Positions 16,577 through 25,058 of a DNA stretch of 64,000 nucleotides are shown here, in pieces. A model generated the notes under the pieces. The model saw nothing but the letters and a program-made list of their open reading frames with translations. It searched no databases and had not been told where the DNA came from. The translations under genes were made by a program, and so were the position numbers. The first letter of the stretch is position 1. Each line of letters begins with the position of its first letter. This DNA comes from [Mycobacterium] vasticus (GTDB taxonomy: Bacteria; Actinomycetota; Actinomycetes; Mycobacteriales; Mycobacteriaceae). Where the stretch lies: positions 28,776-92,775 of the forward strand of contig NZ_CP084028.1 in NCBI RefSeq assembly GCF_020181595.1. Direction: 5' to 3'.

Positions 16577-16806
16577 ACCCCGGCGTCCGCCGAGATGGCG
16601 ACACGTTACTGTCCGGTAGGAAACCCCGCACGATGGGCCGATTCGGCGCCGCTCTCACGGAGCCATCAGGTATGGTCCGATGGTCGCCGGCGGCACGTTG
16701 AGCCGCTAAGGTGACGCGGGTCTCGCTGAACTGGACAGGAGGAGGCCGCTGTGCGACGCGATATTCCGGGGCGTCGTTTTAGGTGGCCTTCGAGGAGGGG
16801 AGTGTT
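16577..16806 (+). promoter_or_regulatory. fadD5-yrbE1A intergenic region (leader, probable internal promoter)
   Basis: This 230-bp gap sits inside an operon whose other genes overlap or nearly touch, so it probably carries an internal promoter. No -10 was fixed with confidence. The 3' part contains AGGAGGAGG at 16737-16745, which drives a short leader ORF (16751-16810), and a second site GAGGAGGGG at 16792-16800 for yrbE1A. Confidence 0.5.
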
Positions 16807-16810
16807 GTGA
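16751..16810 (+). CDS. Putative 19-residue Arg-rich leader peptide overlapping yrbE1A
   Basis: A GTG start lies 5 nt after a strong Shine-Dalgarno AGGAGGAGG. The 19-codon frame reads MRRDIPGRRFRWPSRRGVL and ends in a TGA that overlaps the yrbE1A GTG start (GTGA). Seven of the 19 residues are Arg. The layout suggests translational coupling: ribosomes finishing the leader would re-initiate on yrbE1A. It is too short for homology to help, so comparison with related species is needed to show that it is translated. Confidence 0.45.
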   Translation: MRRDIPGRRFRWPSRRGVL

Positions 16811-17610
16811 CGGCTCCAGCGCGCCCCCGCGTGGCTGACTTCGCCCGCGATCGACTCCTTCCACCGTTGGTCATGGTCGGCGGTTTCTTCCGGATGTGCG
16901 CCCTGACCGCCCGTGCGCTCTTCCAGCCGCCCTTCCAGTGGCGTGAGACTCTCCAGCAGGGCTGGTTCATCACCAGCGTTGCGATCATCCCGACCATCGC
17001 GGTCGCCATCCCGCTGACCGTGTTGCTGGTCTTCACCTTGAACATCCTGCTGGCGCAGTTCGGCGCCGCCGACGTCTCCGGGGCCGGCGCGGGTATCGCG
17101 GCCGTCACCCAGCTGGGTCCGCTGGTCACCGTGCTGGTGGTGGCCGGCGCAGGCTCGACCGCGATCTGCGCCGACCTGGGCGCCCGCACCATCCGCGAGG
17201 AGATCGACGCGATGGAGGTGCTCGGCATCGACCCGATCCATCGGCTGGTGGTTCCCCGGGTGATCGCCGCGACCGTGGTCGCCCTGCTGCTCAACGCCCT
17301 GGTGATCGTGATCGGTCTGGCCGGTGGCTTCCTTTTCGGTGTCTATCTGCAGAACGTGTCCGGCGGCGCTTATCTGTCCACCCTGACCCTGCTGACCGGG
17401 TTGCCCGAGGTCGTCATCTCCACGGTGAAAGCCATGGTGTTCGGACTGATCGCAGGCCTGGTCGGGTGCTACCGCGGGCTCACGGTTCGCGGCGGGTCCA
17501 AGGGACTCGGTACGGCCGTCAACGAGACCGTGGTCTTGTGTGTGATCGCGTTGTTCGCCGTGAACGTGGTGCTGACAACCATCGGCGTGAAGTTCGGAAC
17601 GGGGACCTGA
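16807..17610 (+). CDS. yrbE1A: YrbE1A, MlaE-family permease of the Mce1 transporter
   Basis: This inner-membrane permease of 267 residues belongs to the MlaE/YrbE family. It has five or six hydrophobic segments and the family core TAICADLGARTIREEIDAME, followed by VLGIDPIHRLVVPRV. It pairs with YrbE1B to form the channel below the Mce1 hexamer that imports fatty and mycolic acids. I placed the start at GTG 16807, 6 nt after GAGGAGGGG, rather than the in-frame GTG at 16783, which would add MAFEEGSV and has no ribosome site. The stop precedes yrbE1B by 1 bp. Confidence 0.93.
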   Translation: MTAPARPRVADFARDRLLPPLVMVGGFFRMCALTARALFQPPFQWRETLQQGWFITSVAIIPTIAVAIPLTVLLVFTLNILLAQFGAADVSGAGAGIAAVTQLGPLVTVLVVAGAGSTAICADLGARTIREEIDAMEVLGIDPIHRLVVPRVIAATVVALLLNALVIVIGLAGGFLFGVYLQNVSGGAYLSTLTLLTGLPEVVISTVKAMVFGLIAGLVGCYRGLTVRGGSKGLGTAVNETVVLCVIALFAVNVVLTTIGVKFGTGT

Positions 17611-17611
17611 C

Positions 17612-18481
17612 ATGTCGACATCGACAGTGGTGCGGGGCCGCTTTCCCGGTCTGGTCGCGAACTATCAGCGTTACGTCGGGATGGCCGGCCGTTCGCTGGA
17701 CAGGAGCGGCCGGCTCGGCTGGTTCGCGCTGACCGCCCTCCGGCAGATCCCCTGGGCACTGCGCCGGTACCGCACCGAGACGCTGCGCCTGATCGCCGAG
17801 CTGGGCATGGGCACCGGCGCCATGGCCGTGATCGGCGGCACGGTGGCCATCATGGGATTCGTCATGCTGGCCGGTGGCTCGCTGATCGCGATCCAGGGCT
17901 TCACCTCACTGGGCAACATCGGCGTGGAGACCTACACCGGTTTCGCCGCGGCCCTGGTCAACGTCCGCGTCGTCGGTCCGGTCAACGCCGGAATCGCCTT
18001 GGCCGCCACGGTCGGCGCCGGTGCCACCGCCGAGCTCGGCGCGATGCGGATCAGCGAGGAGATCGACGCCCTGGAGGTGATGGGGATCAACTCGATCTCC
18101 TACCTGGTGTCCACCCGGGTGGTCGCCGGCTTCACGGTGATCATCCCGCTGTACGCACTCGCGCTGATCATGGCGTTCGCCTCGCCGCAGGTCGTCACCA
18201 CGCTGTTCTTCGGCCAGTCGTCGGGAACCTACGACCACTACTTCCGAACTTTCCTGCGACCAGACGACGTGTTCTGGTCCTTCATGGAGACCATCCTGAT
18301 CGCGATCGTGGTCATGATCACGCACTGTTACTACGGATTCAACGCCAGTGGCGGCCCGGTCGGCGTGGGTGCCGCGGTGGGCCAGTCCATGCGGTTGTCG
18401 CTGATCACGGTGCCCACCGTGGTCCTGCTCGCAGCGTTGGCGCTCTACGGCGTCGACCCCAACTTCAACCTGACGATGTGA
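17612..18481 (+). CDS. yrbE1B: YrbE1B, MlaE-family permease of the Mce1 transporter
   Basis: The 289-residue partner permease has GATAELGAMRISEEIDALEV, the MlaE-family signature, then MGINSISYLVSTRVV. Several transmembrane helices span the domain, with the HCYYGFNASGGPVGVGAAVG loop near the C-terminus. It forms a heterodimer with YrbE1A. The stop overlaps the likely GTG start of mce1A. Frame, length and motif content are normal for the family. Confidence 0.93.
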   Translation: MSTSTVVRGRFPGLVANYQRYVGMAGRSLDRSGRLGWFALTALRQIPWALRRYRTETLRLIAELGMGTGAMAVIGGTVAIMGFVMLAGGSLIAIQGFTSLGNIGVETYTGFAAALVNVRVVGPVNAGIALAATVGAGATAELGAMRISEEIDALEVMGINSISYLVSTRVVAGFTVIIPLYALALIMAFASPQVVTTLFFGQSSGTYDHYFRTFLRPDDVFWSFMETILIAIVVMITHCYYGFNASGGPVGVGAAVGQSMRLSLITVPTVVLLAALALYGVDPNFNLTM

Positions 18482-19701
18482 CGGGCATGGCTACCGGTAG
18501 GCAGAACGCAGCGCACACCCCGCCCTACAAGTTGGCGGGCGTGGTGACCGTCGCCGTCCTGTTGTTGATCGCGGGCCTGGTGTACGGCCAGTTCCGTGGC
18601 TCCTTCACCAAGACGACGCCGCTGACGATGGTGGCGCCCCGCGCCGGTCTGGTGATGGACCCGGGCGGCCCGGTGACCTACAACGGCGTGCAGATCGGCC
18701 GGGTTGCCGACATCACGCCGACCGAGCACAACGACAAGCCGGCCGCCAAGTTCACCCTCGACGTGGACCCCAAATACATCAAGCTGATCCCGTCGAACGT
18801 GCAGGCCGATATCATGGCGACCACGCTGTTCGGTAACAAGTACGTGGCGCTGACCGCGCCGGCGAACCCCACCCGCGAGCGGATCAGCAAGAACAAGATC
18901 ATCGCGACCTCGGTGACCACCGAACTCAACACGCTGTTCGAGACCGTCAACAACCTCTCCGAGCACGTCGACCCGATCAAGCTGAACCTGACCATGCACG
19001 CCGCCGCGGAGGCGCTGACCGGGCTCGGTGACAAGCTCGGCGACTCGCTGGTCAAGGGCAACGCGATCCTCGACGACGCCAACGCCTACATGCCGTCGCT
19101 CCGGCGCGACATCAAGGGCTTCGCGACGCTGGGCGACGTCTACGCCGCCGGGGCACCGGACCTGGTCGGCTTCATGGACAACTCCATCCCCGCCGTCAAG
19201 ACCATCACCGCGCAGCAGAAGGAACTCGACGCCGCGCTGCTGGGTGCGGCCGGGGTGGGCAACCTCGGCGCCGACGTGACCAACCGGTTCGGGCCGTACT
19301 TCCGCCAGCAGTTCTCCGACCTGGTCCCGGTGTCGGCCCTGCTCGACGAGTACAGCCCGGAGCTGTTCTGCGCCATCCGCAACATCGCCGGCGTCGCACC
19401 GAAGGTCTACCAGGGACTCGGCGGCGGCGACGGTTACGCGCTCGACACCGTCAGTGAGCTGGTCAGCCCGGCGAACCCGTATATCTACCCCGATAACCTG
19501 CCGCGTTACAACGCTCGCGGCGGCCCCGGCGGTGCGCCGGGCTGCTGGCAGGAGATCACCCACGACTTCTGGCCGGCGCCTTACCTGGTGGCCGACACGG
19601 GAGTCAGCCAAGCGCCCTACAACCACTTTGAAGTCGGATCGCCCTGGGCCATTGATTACGTCTGGGGTCGCCAAGCCGGGGATTACACGATCAACCCATG
19701 A
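18478..19701 (+). CDS. mce1A: Mce1A, MlaD-domain subunit of the Mce1 lipid importer
   Basis: The 407-residue protein has a single N-terminal membrane anchor (VVTVAVLLLIAGLVYGQF), then the MlaD/Mce domain (PRAGLVMDPGGPVTYNGVQIG to about residue 120), helical repeats, and a conserved C-terminus with PRYNARGGPGGAPGCWQ and YVWGRQAGDYTINP. These features match M. tuberculosis Mce1A, but the roughly 45-residue hydrophobic Ala/Leu/Gly segment before that tail in the 454-residue tuberculosis protein is missing. The start could be GTG 18478, which overlaps the yrbE1B stop, or ATG 18487. Confidence 0.93.
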   Translation: MTGMATGRQNAAHTPPYKLAGVVTVAVLLLIAGLVYGQFRGSFTKTTPLTMVAPRAGLVMDPGGPVTYNGVQIGRVADITPTEHNDKPAAKFTLDVDPKYIKLIPSNVQADIMATTLFGNKYVALTAPANPTRERISKNKIIATSVTTELNTLFETVNNLSEHVDPIKLNLTMHAAAEALTGLGDKLGDSLVKGNAILDDANAYMPSLRRDIKGFATLGDVYAAGAPDLVGFMDNSIPAVKTITAQQKELDAALLGAAGVGNLGADVTNRFGPYFRQQFSDLVPVSALLDEYSPELFCAIRNIAGVAPKVYQGLGGGDGYALDTVSELVSPANPYIYPDNLPRYNARGGPGGAPGCWQEITHDFWPAPYLVADTGVSQAPYNHFEVGSPWAIDYVWGRQAGDYTINP

Positions 19702-20726
19702 ACATCACCAGAACCGCAATCAAACTCGGCGCCGTCGGATCGGTGCTGCTGGCATTCACCGTCGGCCTCGTCGTGGTGTTCGGCCAGGTCCGGTTCGACC
19801 GGACGGCGCGCTACTCCGCCGAATTCACCGACGCCAGCGGCCTGCGCGAGGGACAGTTCGTGCGCGCATCCGGCGTCGAGATCGGCAAGGTCAAGAAGGT
19901 GCGCCTGGTCGACGGCGGCCGTCGAGCGGTGGTGGATTTCAACGTCGACCGGTCGCTGCCGCTGTTTCAGTCGTCCACTGCACAGATCCGCTACTCCGAC
20001 CTCATCGGCAACCGCTACCTGGAACTCAAGCGGGGCGACGGCGAGGGCGCCGACCAGCGGCTGCCCGGGGGCGGGTTCATCCCCGCGTCGCGCACCGAGC
20101 CGGCGCTGGACCTGGACGCGTTGATCGGCGGTTTCAAGCCGGTGTTCCGATCGCTGGACCCCGACAAGATCAACACCATCGCGTCGACCATCGTCACGGT
20201 GTTCCAGGGCCAGGGCGGCACCATCAACGACATCCTGGAGCAGACCGCGCAGTTGACCTCGCACATCGCCGAGCGAGACGCGGCGATCGGTGAGGTGGTC
20301 AAGAACCTCAACGTCGTCCTGGACTCCGCGGTCAGGCACCGCCAGACGTTCGACGAGACGATTGACAACTTCGACAAGCTGGTCAAGGGGCTCAACAGCC
20401 ACAACACCGGCCTGGCCAACGGCACCGCGGAGTTCGGCAACGCCGCCGGCAACCTGGCCGACCTGCTGGCCGACAACCGGACCCAGCTGCACAGCCTCTT
20501 CCCGGTGGCCGGACCGGAGCCGGAGGACCGGCTCGACGACATCGACGATCTGCTGCAGAAGATCCCCAAGGCGCTCAAGCTGATCGGGCGCACCGGTGTC
20601 TACGGTGACTTCTTCAACTTCTACATCTGCGACGCGACGATCAAGCTTCCCGGCCTGCAGCCGGGCGGACCGGTGCGCAACGTGCGGTTGTGGCAGCAGC
20701 CAACCGGGAGGTGCACGCCGCAGTGA
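19698..20726 (+). CDS. mce1B: Mce1B, MlaD-domain subunit of the Mce1 lipid importer
   Basis: The 342-residue protein has a membrane anchor (GSVLLAFTVGLVVVFGQV), an MlaD domain beginning FTDASGLREGQFVRASGVEIG, then a coiled helical region that would line the periplasmic tunnel. The C-terminal VRNVRLWQQPTGRCTPQ is family-like. It starts at an ATG overlapping the mce1A stop (ATGA) and ends overlapping the mce1C GTG. One of six different Mce subunits that form a heterohexamer. Confidence 0.93.
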   Translation: MNITRTAIKLGAVGSVLLAFTVGLVVVFGQVRFDRTARYSAEFTDASGLREGQFVRASGVEIGKVKKVRLVDGGRRAVVDFNVDRSLPLFQSSTAQIRYSDLIGNRYLELKRGDGEGADQRLPGGGFIPASRTEPALDLDALIGGFKPVFRSLDPDKINTIASTIVTVFQGQGGTINDILEQTAQLTSHIAERDAAIGEVVKNLNVVLDSAVRHRQTFDETIDNFDKLVKGLNSHNTGLANGTAEFGNAAGNLADLLADNRTQLHSLFPVAGPEPEDRLDDIDDLLQKIPKALKLIGRTGVYGDFFNFYICDATIKLPGLQPGGPVRNVRLWQQPTGRCTPQ

Positions 20727-22327
20727 GGACTCTGGAGCCGCCCAATCGGGCGAGGATCGGCATCATCGGCGTGGTCTCGGTGCTGCTGGTGACGCTGGTC
20801 GGGCAGGCCTTCACCACGGTGCCGGTGCTGTTCGCCGAGCCGAGCTACTTCGGACAGCTCGCCGACACCGGCGGGCTGAACGCCGGCGACAAGGTGCGCA
20901 TCTCGGGCGTGGACGTCGGCAAGGTCCAAGACCTGTCGATCGAGGGCGACCACGTGCTGGTGAAGTTCTCGGTCGGTGCGAACCCGATCGGTTCCGACAG
21001 CCGGATCGGGGTCAAGACCGACACCATCCTGGGCCGCAAGGTGCTGGCGATCGAGCCCAAGGGCGAGAAGCGGATCGCGCCGCGCGGCGTCCTGCCGTTG
21101 GGGCAGAGCACCACGCCCTACCAGCTCTACGACGCCGTCTTCGACGTCACCAAAGCAGCGTCCGGCTGGGACATCGACACGGTCAAGAAGTCGCTGAAGG
21201 TGCTCTCGGAGACCGTCGACCAGACCGCTCCCGACCTGAGCGCCGCACTCGACGGGGTGGCCAAGTTCTCCGACACCATCGGCAAGCGCGACGAGGAGAT
21301 CACCCACCTGCTCGCCCAGGCGAATCAGGTGGCGAGCGTGCTGGGCAGCCGCAGCGGTCAGGTCGACGCGGTACTGCGCAACACCCAGACGCTGCTGGCG
21401 GCGTTCAACCAGCGCAGTCAGGCGATTTCGGCGTTGTTGGGCAACATCGCCTACTTCGGCGAACAGGTACAGGGCCTGGTCCGTGACAACCCGAGCCTGG
21501 ACCTGCGCCATGTGTTCGTAGAGGCCGACAACATCACCAGCATGCTGGTGCGGCGCAAAGAAGACCTGATGGAGATGTTCACCATCCTGGGCAGATACAT
21601 GACCATCGTCAACGAAGCCATCGCGTCCGGTCCATACTTCAAGGTCTCGACGCTGAACCTGATCCCGTTCTGGATCCTGCAGCCGTGGGTGGACGCCGCG
21701 TTCAAGAAGCGTGGGATCACCCCGGAGGAGTTCTGGCGCAATGCCGGCCTGCCGGAGTTCCGCTACCCCGACCCGAACGGCAACCGGTTCGCCAATGGTG
21801 CTCCGCCGCCTGCCCCGCAGGTGCTCGAGGGCACACCCGAGCACCCCGGACCGGCCGTCGCACCGGGTTCGCCGTGTTCGTACGCACCGGCGGCCGGGCT
21901 GTTCCCGACCCCGGGCAACCCGCTGCCATGCGCGAACCTCGACCCGAACTCGGGTCCGTTCGGGCCGAACGGCCCCTACCCGGGTCCGATGGATGTGTTG
22001 ACCTCGCCGCCGAACCCCAACGCCGAGCCGGCTGCACCGGGCATCCCGATCGCCGGACGGCCAGGCGAGGCCCCGCCGACGCTTCCGGGCAACCCGGTTC
22101 CGTTGCCTGAGGCCAATCCCGGGGCGCGCTCCGAACCGGTCGGCCCGGTGGCCGGTCCGGCACCCGCCAACCCCGGTGCGGCACCGCCGCCGGGGCCGCG
22201 GGCACCCGGCCCGCCGGCTCCGCCCGGACCCGGCAACCAGCTACCCGCACCGTTCATCGCGCCCGGTGAGGGCGGAAACAGCCAGCCCGGTGGTGGCGGC
22301 GGTGCACGAGGAAGTGAACGTCCGTGA
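20723..22327 (+). CDS. mce1C: Mce1C, MlaD-domain subunit with long Pro-rich tail
   Basis: The 534-residue protein starts at GTG 20723 (MRTLEPPNRARIG), overlapping the mce1B stop; a longer in-frame start at 20690 lies inside mce1B and is rejected. It has an N-terminal anchor and an MlaD domain with ADTGGLNAGDKVRISGVDVG. A long helical segment (GKRDEEITHLLAQANQVASV) follows. From about residue 360 the tail is rich in Pro, Gly and Ala (for example PGIPIAGRPGEAPP). This layout, including FWRNAGLPEFRYPDPNGNRF before the tail, is characteristic of Mce1C. Confidence 0.93.
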   Translation: MRTLEPPNRARIGIIGVVSVLLVTLVGQAFTTVPVLFAEPSYFGQLADTGGLNAGDKVRISGVDVGKVQDLSIEGDHVLVKFSVGANPIGSDSRIGVKTDTILGRKVLAIEPKGEKRIAPRGVLPLGQSTTPYQLYDAVFDVTKAASGWDIDTVKKSLKVLSETVDQTAPDLSAALDGVAKFSDTIGKRDEEITHLLAQANQVASVLGSRSGQVDAVLRNTQTLLAAFNQRSQAISALLGNIAYFGEQVQGLVRDNPSLDLRHVFVEADNITSMLVRRKEDLMEMFTILGRYMTIVNEAIASGPYFKVSTLNLIPFWILQPWVDAAFKKRGITPEEFWRNAGLPEFRYPDPNGNRFANGAPPPAPQVLEGTPEHPGPAVAPGSPCSYAPAAGLFPTPGNPLPCANLDPNSGPFGPNGPYPGPMDVLTSPPNPNAEPAAPGIPIAGRPGEAPPTLPGNPVPLPEANPGARSEPVGPVAGPAPANPGAAPPPGPRAPGPPAPPGPGNQLPAPFIAPGEGGNSQPGGGGGARGSERP

Positions 22328-23889
22328 GCAGCGTCTTTGATGTTCGTAACCTGCGACTGCCGGAGCGGTCGCGGACGACGATGATTGCCGGTGCACTGCT
22401 GCTGGCGCTGCTGGCGGCAGCGGCGTTCGGGGGCGTCCAGCTCTACCGCAAGCTGAACAGCAACTCGGTTGTCGCCTACTTCCCGCAGACCGACGCGCTG
22501 TACCCCGGCGACGCCGTGCAGATCATGGGCGTGCGGGTCGGCGCGATCGACAAGATCGAGCCGGCCGGCGACAAGATGAAGGTCACGCTGCACTACGACA
22601 ACAAGTACAAAGTGCCGGCCGAGGCCCACGCGATCATCTTGAACCCGACCCTGGTGGCGTCGCGGACCATTCAGCTGGAGCCGCCGTACCGCGGGGGTCC
22701 GGCGCTGGCCGACAAGGCCGTCATCCCCGAGGAGCGCACCGAGGTCCCGGTCGAGTGGGACACCCTGCGCAACGACGTCACCAACATCATCAACAAGCTG
22801 GGCCCGACCCCGTCGCAGCCCCAGGGACCGATCGGCGAGGCGATCGAGTCCCTCGCCGACGGCATCGCCGGCAAGGGCCAGCAGGTCAACACCGCGTTCA
22901 ACAACCTGTCCGACGCGCTGACCGCGCTGAACAAGGGCCGCGGCGACTTCTTCGCGGTGGTGCGCAGCCTGAAGCTGTTCGTCACGGCGCTTGACCACAA
23001 CGACCAGCAGTTCGTGGCGGTCAACCGCGATCTGGCGACGTTCACCAACAACCTGACCAGCACCGACCAGGCGCTGGCCACGGCCGCCGACCAGTTCTAT
23101 GCCACGATGACGATCGTCAAGGCGTTCCTTGCCCAGAACGCCGAACCGCTGGTCAGCACCATTGACAACATGGCCCAGGTGACGACGGCGCTCACCCAGC
23201 CGGACGCGCTGGAGGGCTTCGAGACCGCGCTGCACGTGATGCCGAACGTACTGGCCGCGTTGGGCGAGATCTACCACCCGGCGCAGGGCGCGGTCACCGG
23301 TTTCCCCGTGCTGGCGAACTTCGCCAACCCGATGCAGTTCATCTGCAGTGCGATCCAGGCCGGCAGCCGGCTGGGCTATCAGGACTCCGCGGAGCTGTGC
23401 GCGGAGTACCTGGCGCCGGTGGCCGACGCGATCAAGTTCAACTACCTGCCGTTCGGTATCAACATCTGGACCAACGCCTACACCACGCCGAAGCAGATCG
23501 CCTACTCCGAGCCGCGGCTGCAGCCGCCACCGGGATACAAGGACACCACCGTCCCGGGCATCTGGGTGCCGGACACGCCGTTGTCGCACAAGAACTCTCA
23601 GCCGGGCTGGATCACCGCGCCGGGGATGCAGGGCGTGCAGCCCGGCCACGACACCGAGCGGCTGCTCACTCCGGAATCGCTGGCGCAGCTGATGGGCGGC
23701 CCAGACCCGCTTCCAGTGGACTCGCAGTACCAGACACCGCCCGGTCCGCCGAACTCCTACGACGAGGCCCCCGGCCCGCTGCCGTTCGTCGGTCTGCCGG
23801 CCGGGCAGGCGCCCATCGCGCCGCCGCCGCCGGGACCGAACGTGATCCCCGGACCGGTGGCACCGCTTCCCCCGCGAGGTGAGGGCTGA
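22324..23889 (+). CDS. mce1D: Mce1D, MlaD-domain subunit of the Mce1 lipid importer
   Basis: The 521-residue protein starts at GTG 22324, overlapping mce1C. It has an N-terminal anchor (TMIAGALLLALLAAAAFGGV), an MlaD domain with FPQTDALYPGDAVQIMGVRVG, a long helical tunnel region, and a Pro-rich C-terminus (PPPPGPNVIPGPVAPLPP). It has the usual length and motif order for Mce1D. The stop overlaps the mce1E start by 1 bp (TGATG). Confidence 0.93.
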   Translation: MSSVFDVRNLRLPERSRTTMIAGALLLALLAAAAFGGVQLYRKLNSNSVVAYFPQTDALYPGDAVQIMGVRVGAIDKIEPAGDKMKVTLHYDNKYKVPAEAHAIILNPTLVASRTIQLEPPYRGGPALADKAVIPEERTEVPVEWDTLRNDVTNIINKLGPTPSQPQGPIGEAIESLADGIAGKGQQVNTAFNNLSDALTALNKGRGDFFAVVRSLKLFVTALDHNDQQFVAVNRDLATFTNNLTSTDQALATAADQFYATMTIVKAFLAQNAEPLVSTIDNMAQVTTALTQPDALEGFETALHVMPNVLAALGEIYHPAQGAVTGFPVLANFANPMQFICSAIQAGSRLGYQDSAELCAEYLAPVADAIKFNYLPFGINIWTNAYTTPKQIAYSEPRLQPPPGYKDTTVPGIWVPDTPLSHKNSQPGWITAPGMQGVQPGHDTERLLTPESLAQLMGGPDPLPVDSQYQTPPGPPNSYDEAPGPLPFVGLPAGQAPIAPPPPGPNVIPGPVAPLPPRGEG

Positions 23890-25058
23890 TGAAACAAAGG
23901 ACAGCGATGAAGACGGTCGGCCGGCGCGGCTGGCAGGCCCTGGTGCTGCTGGCGGCGATGCTGACGCTGACGTCGTGCGGCGGCTGGCGCGGGATCGCCA
24001 ACGTGCCGCTCCCGGGCGGGCCCGGCAGCGGCGCCGGCGCCTACACCGTCTACGTCCAGGTGCCCGACACGCTGGCGCTCAACGGCAACAGTCGCGTGCT
24101 GGTGGCGGATGTGTTCGTCGGCGCGGTCGAGCGCATCGAGCTGAAGAACTGGGTCGCCACGCTCAAGCTGAAGCTGAACAAGGACGTCCACCTGCCGCGC
24201 AACGCCACCGCGAAGATCGGCCAGACCAGCCTGCTGGGATCGCAGCACATCGAGCTGGCGTCGCCGAAGGACCCGGTCGGTGAACTGCGCAACGGCGACA
24301 CGATCGCGCTGAACAACTCGTCGTCCTACCCGACGATCGAGCGGACGCTGGCCGGCGTGGCGCTACTGCTGCAGCGCGGCGGGCTGTCGGACCTGGACAC
24401 CATCACCACCGAGTTCGCTGCCCTGTCCAATGGCCGGGCGGACCAGATCCACGCCTTCCTGACCAAGCTGGACACCTTCGTCGGCAACCTGAATGACCAG
24501 CGTGAGGACATCACCCGGGCGATCGACTCCACCAACCGGCTGATGAGCTACTTCGGTGCACACAAGGACTCCATCGAAAGGGTCCTGACCGATTTCCCGC
24601 CGCTGTTCAAGTACTTCAACACCCAGCAGGCGGTGTTCATCAACGCGGTCGAAGCACTGGGCAAGATGGGTGAATCGGTCAACCAACAGATCGCCCCGGC
24701 TCGGTCCGATCTGCACCAGGTGCTGACGTCGTTCCAGTGCCCGGCGCGGGAGCTCCGCAAGGCGTCGCCGTATCTGCCGGACTCCCTGAAGTTCATCATT
24801 ACCGCGCCGTACCACGTCGACGGCGCCTTCAAAGCGGTGCGCGGCGACTTCATCAACACCTCGCTGGTGGTCGACCTCACCTACGCATCCATCGACAACG
24901 CGATTCTGACCGGAACCGGGTTCTCCGGGATGCTGCGGGCGCTGGAGCAGTCCTTCGGCCACGACCCGAAGAAGATGATGCCGGACGTCCGGTACACGCC
25001 CAACCCCGCCACCGCGCCCGGCGGTCCTTATGTGGAAAGGGCTGACCGGAATTGCTGA
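23889..25058 (+). CDS. mce1E: Mce1E (LprK) lipoprotein subunit of the Mce1 importer
   Basis: The 389-residue lipoprotein has a signal peptide ending in lipobox LTSC, with Cys30 as the lipidated residue, then the conserved GGWRGIANVPLPGGPG. The MlaD domain (YVQVPDTLALNGNSRVLVADV) is followed by a helical region with QREDITRAIDSTNRLMSYFG. In Mce complexes this E subunit is the lipidated member. It overlaps mce1D by 1 bp and mce1F by 7 bp. Confidence 0.94.
   Translation: MKQRTAMKTVGRRGWQALVLLAAMLTLTSCGGWRGIANVPLPGGPGSGAGAYTVYVQVPDTLALNGNSRVLVADVFVGAVERIELKNWVATLKLKLNKDVHLPRNATAKIGQTSLLGSQHIELASPKDPVGELRNGDTIALNNSSSYPTIERTLAGVALLLQRGGLSDLDTITTEFAALSNGRADQIHAFLTKLDTFVGNLNDQREDITRAIDSTNRLMSYFGAHKDSIERVLTDFPPLFKYFNTQQAVFINAVEALGKMGESVNQQIAPARSDLHQVLTSFQCPARELRKASPYLPDSLKFIITAPYHVDGAFKAVRGDFINTSLVVDLTYASIDNAILTGTGFSGMLRALEQSFGHDPKKMMPDVRYTPNPATAPGGPYVERADRNC

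Noticed and set aside
16783..16806. Alternative GTG start of yrbE1A adding MAFEEGSV
   Set aside because: It has no ribosome site and would place GAGGAGGGG inside the gene, whereas that site is ideally spaced for GTG 16807.
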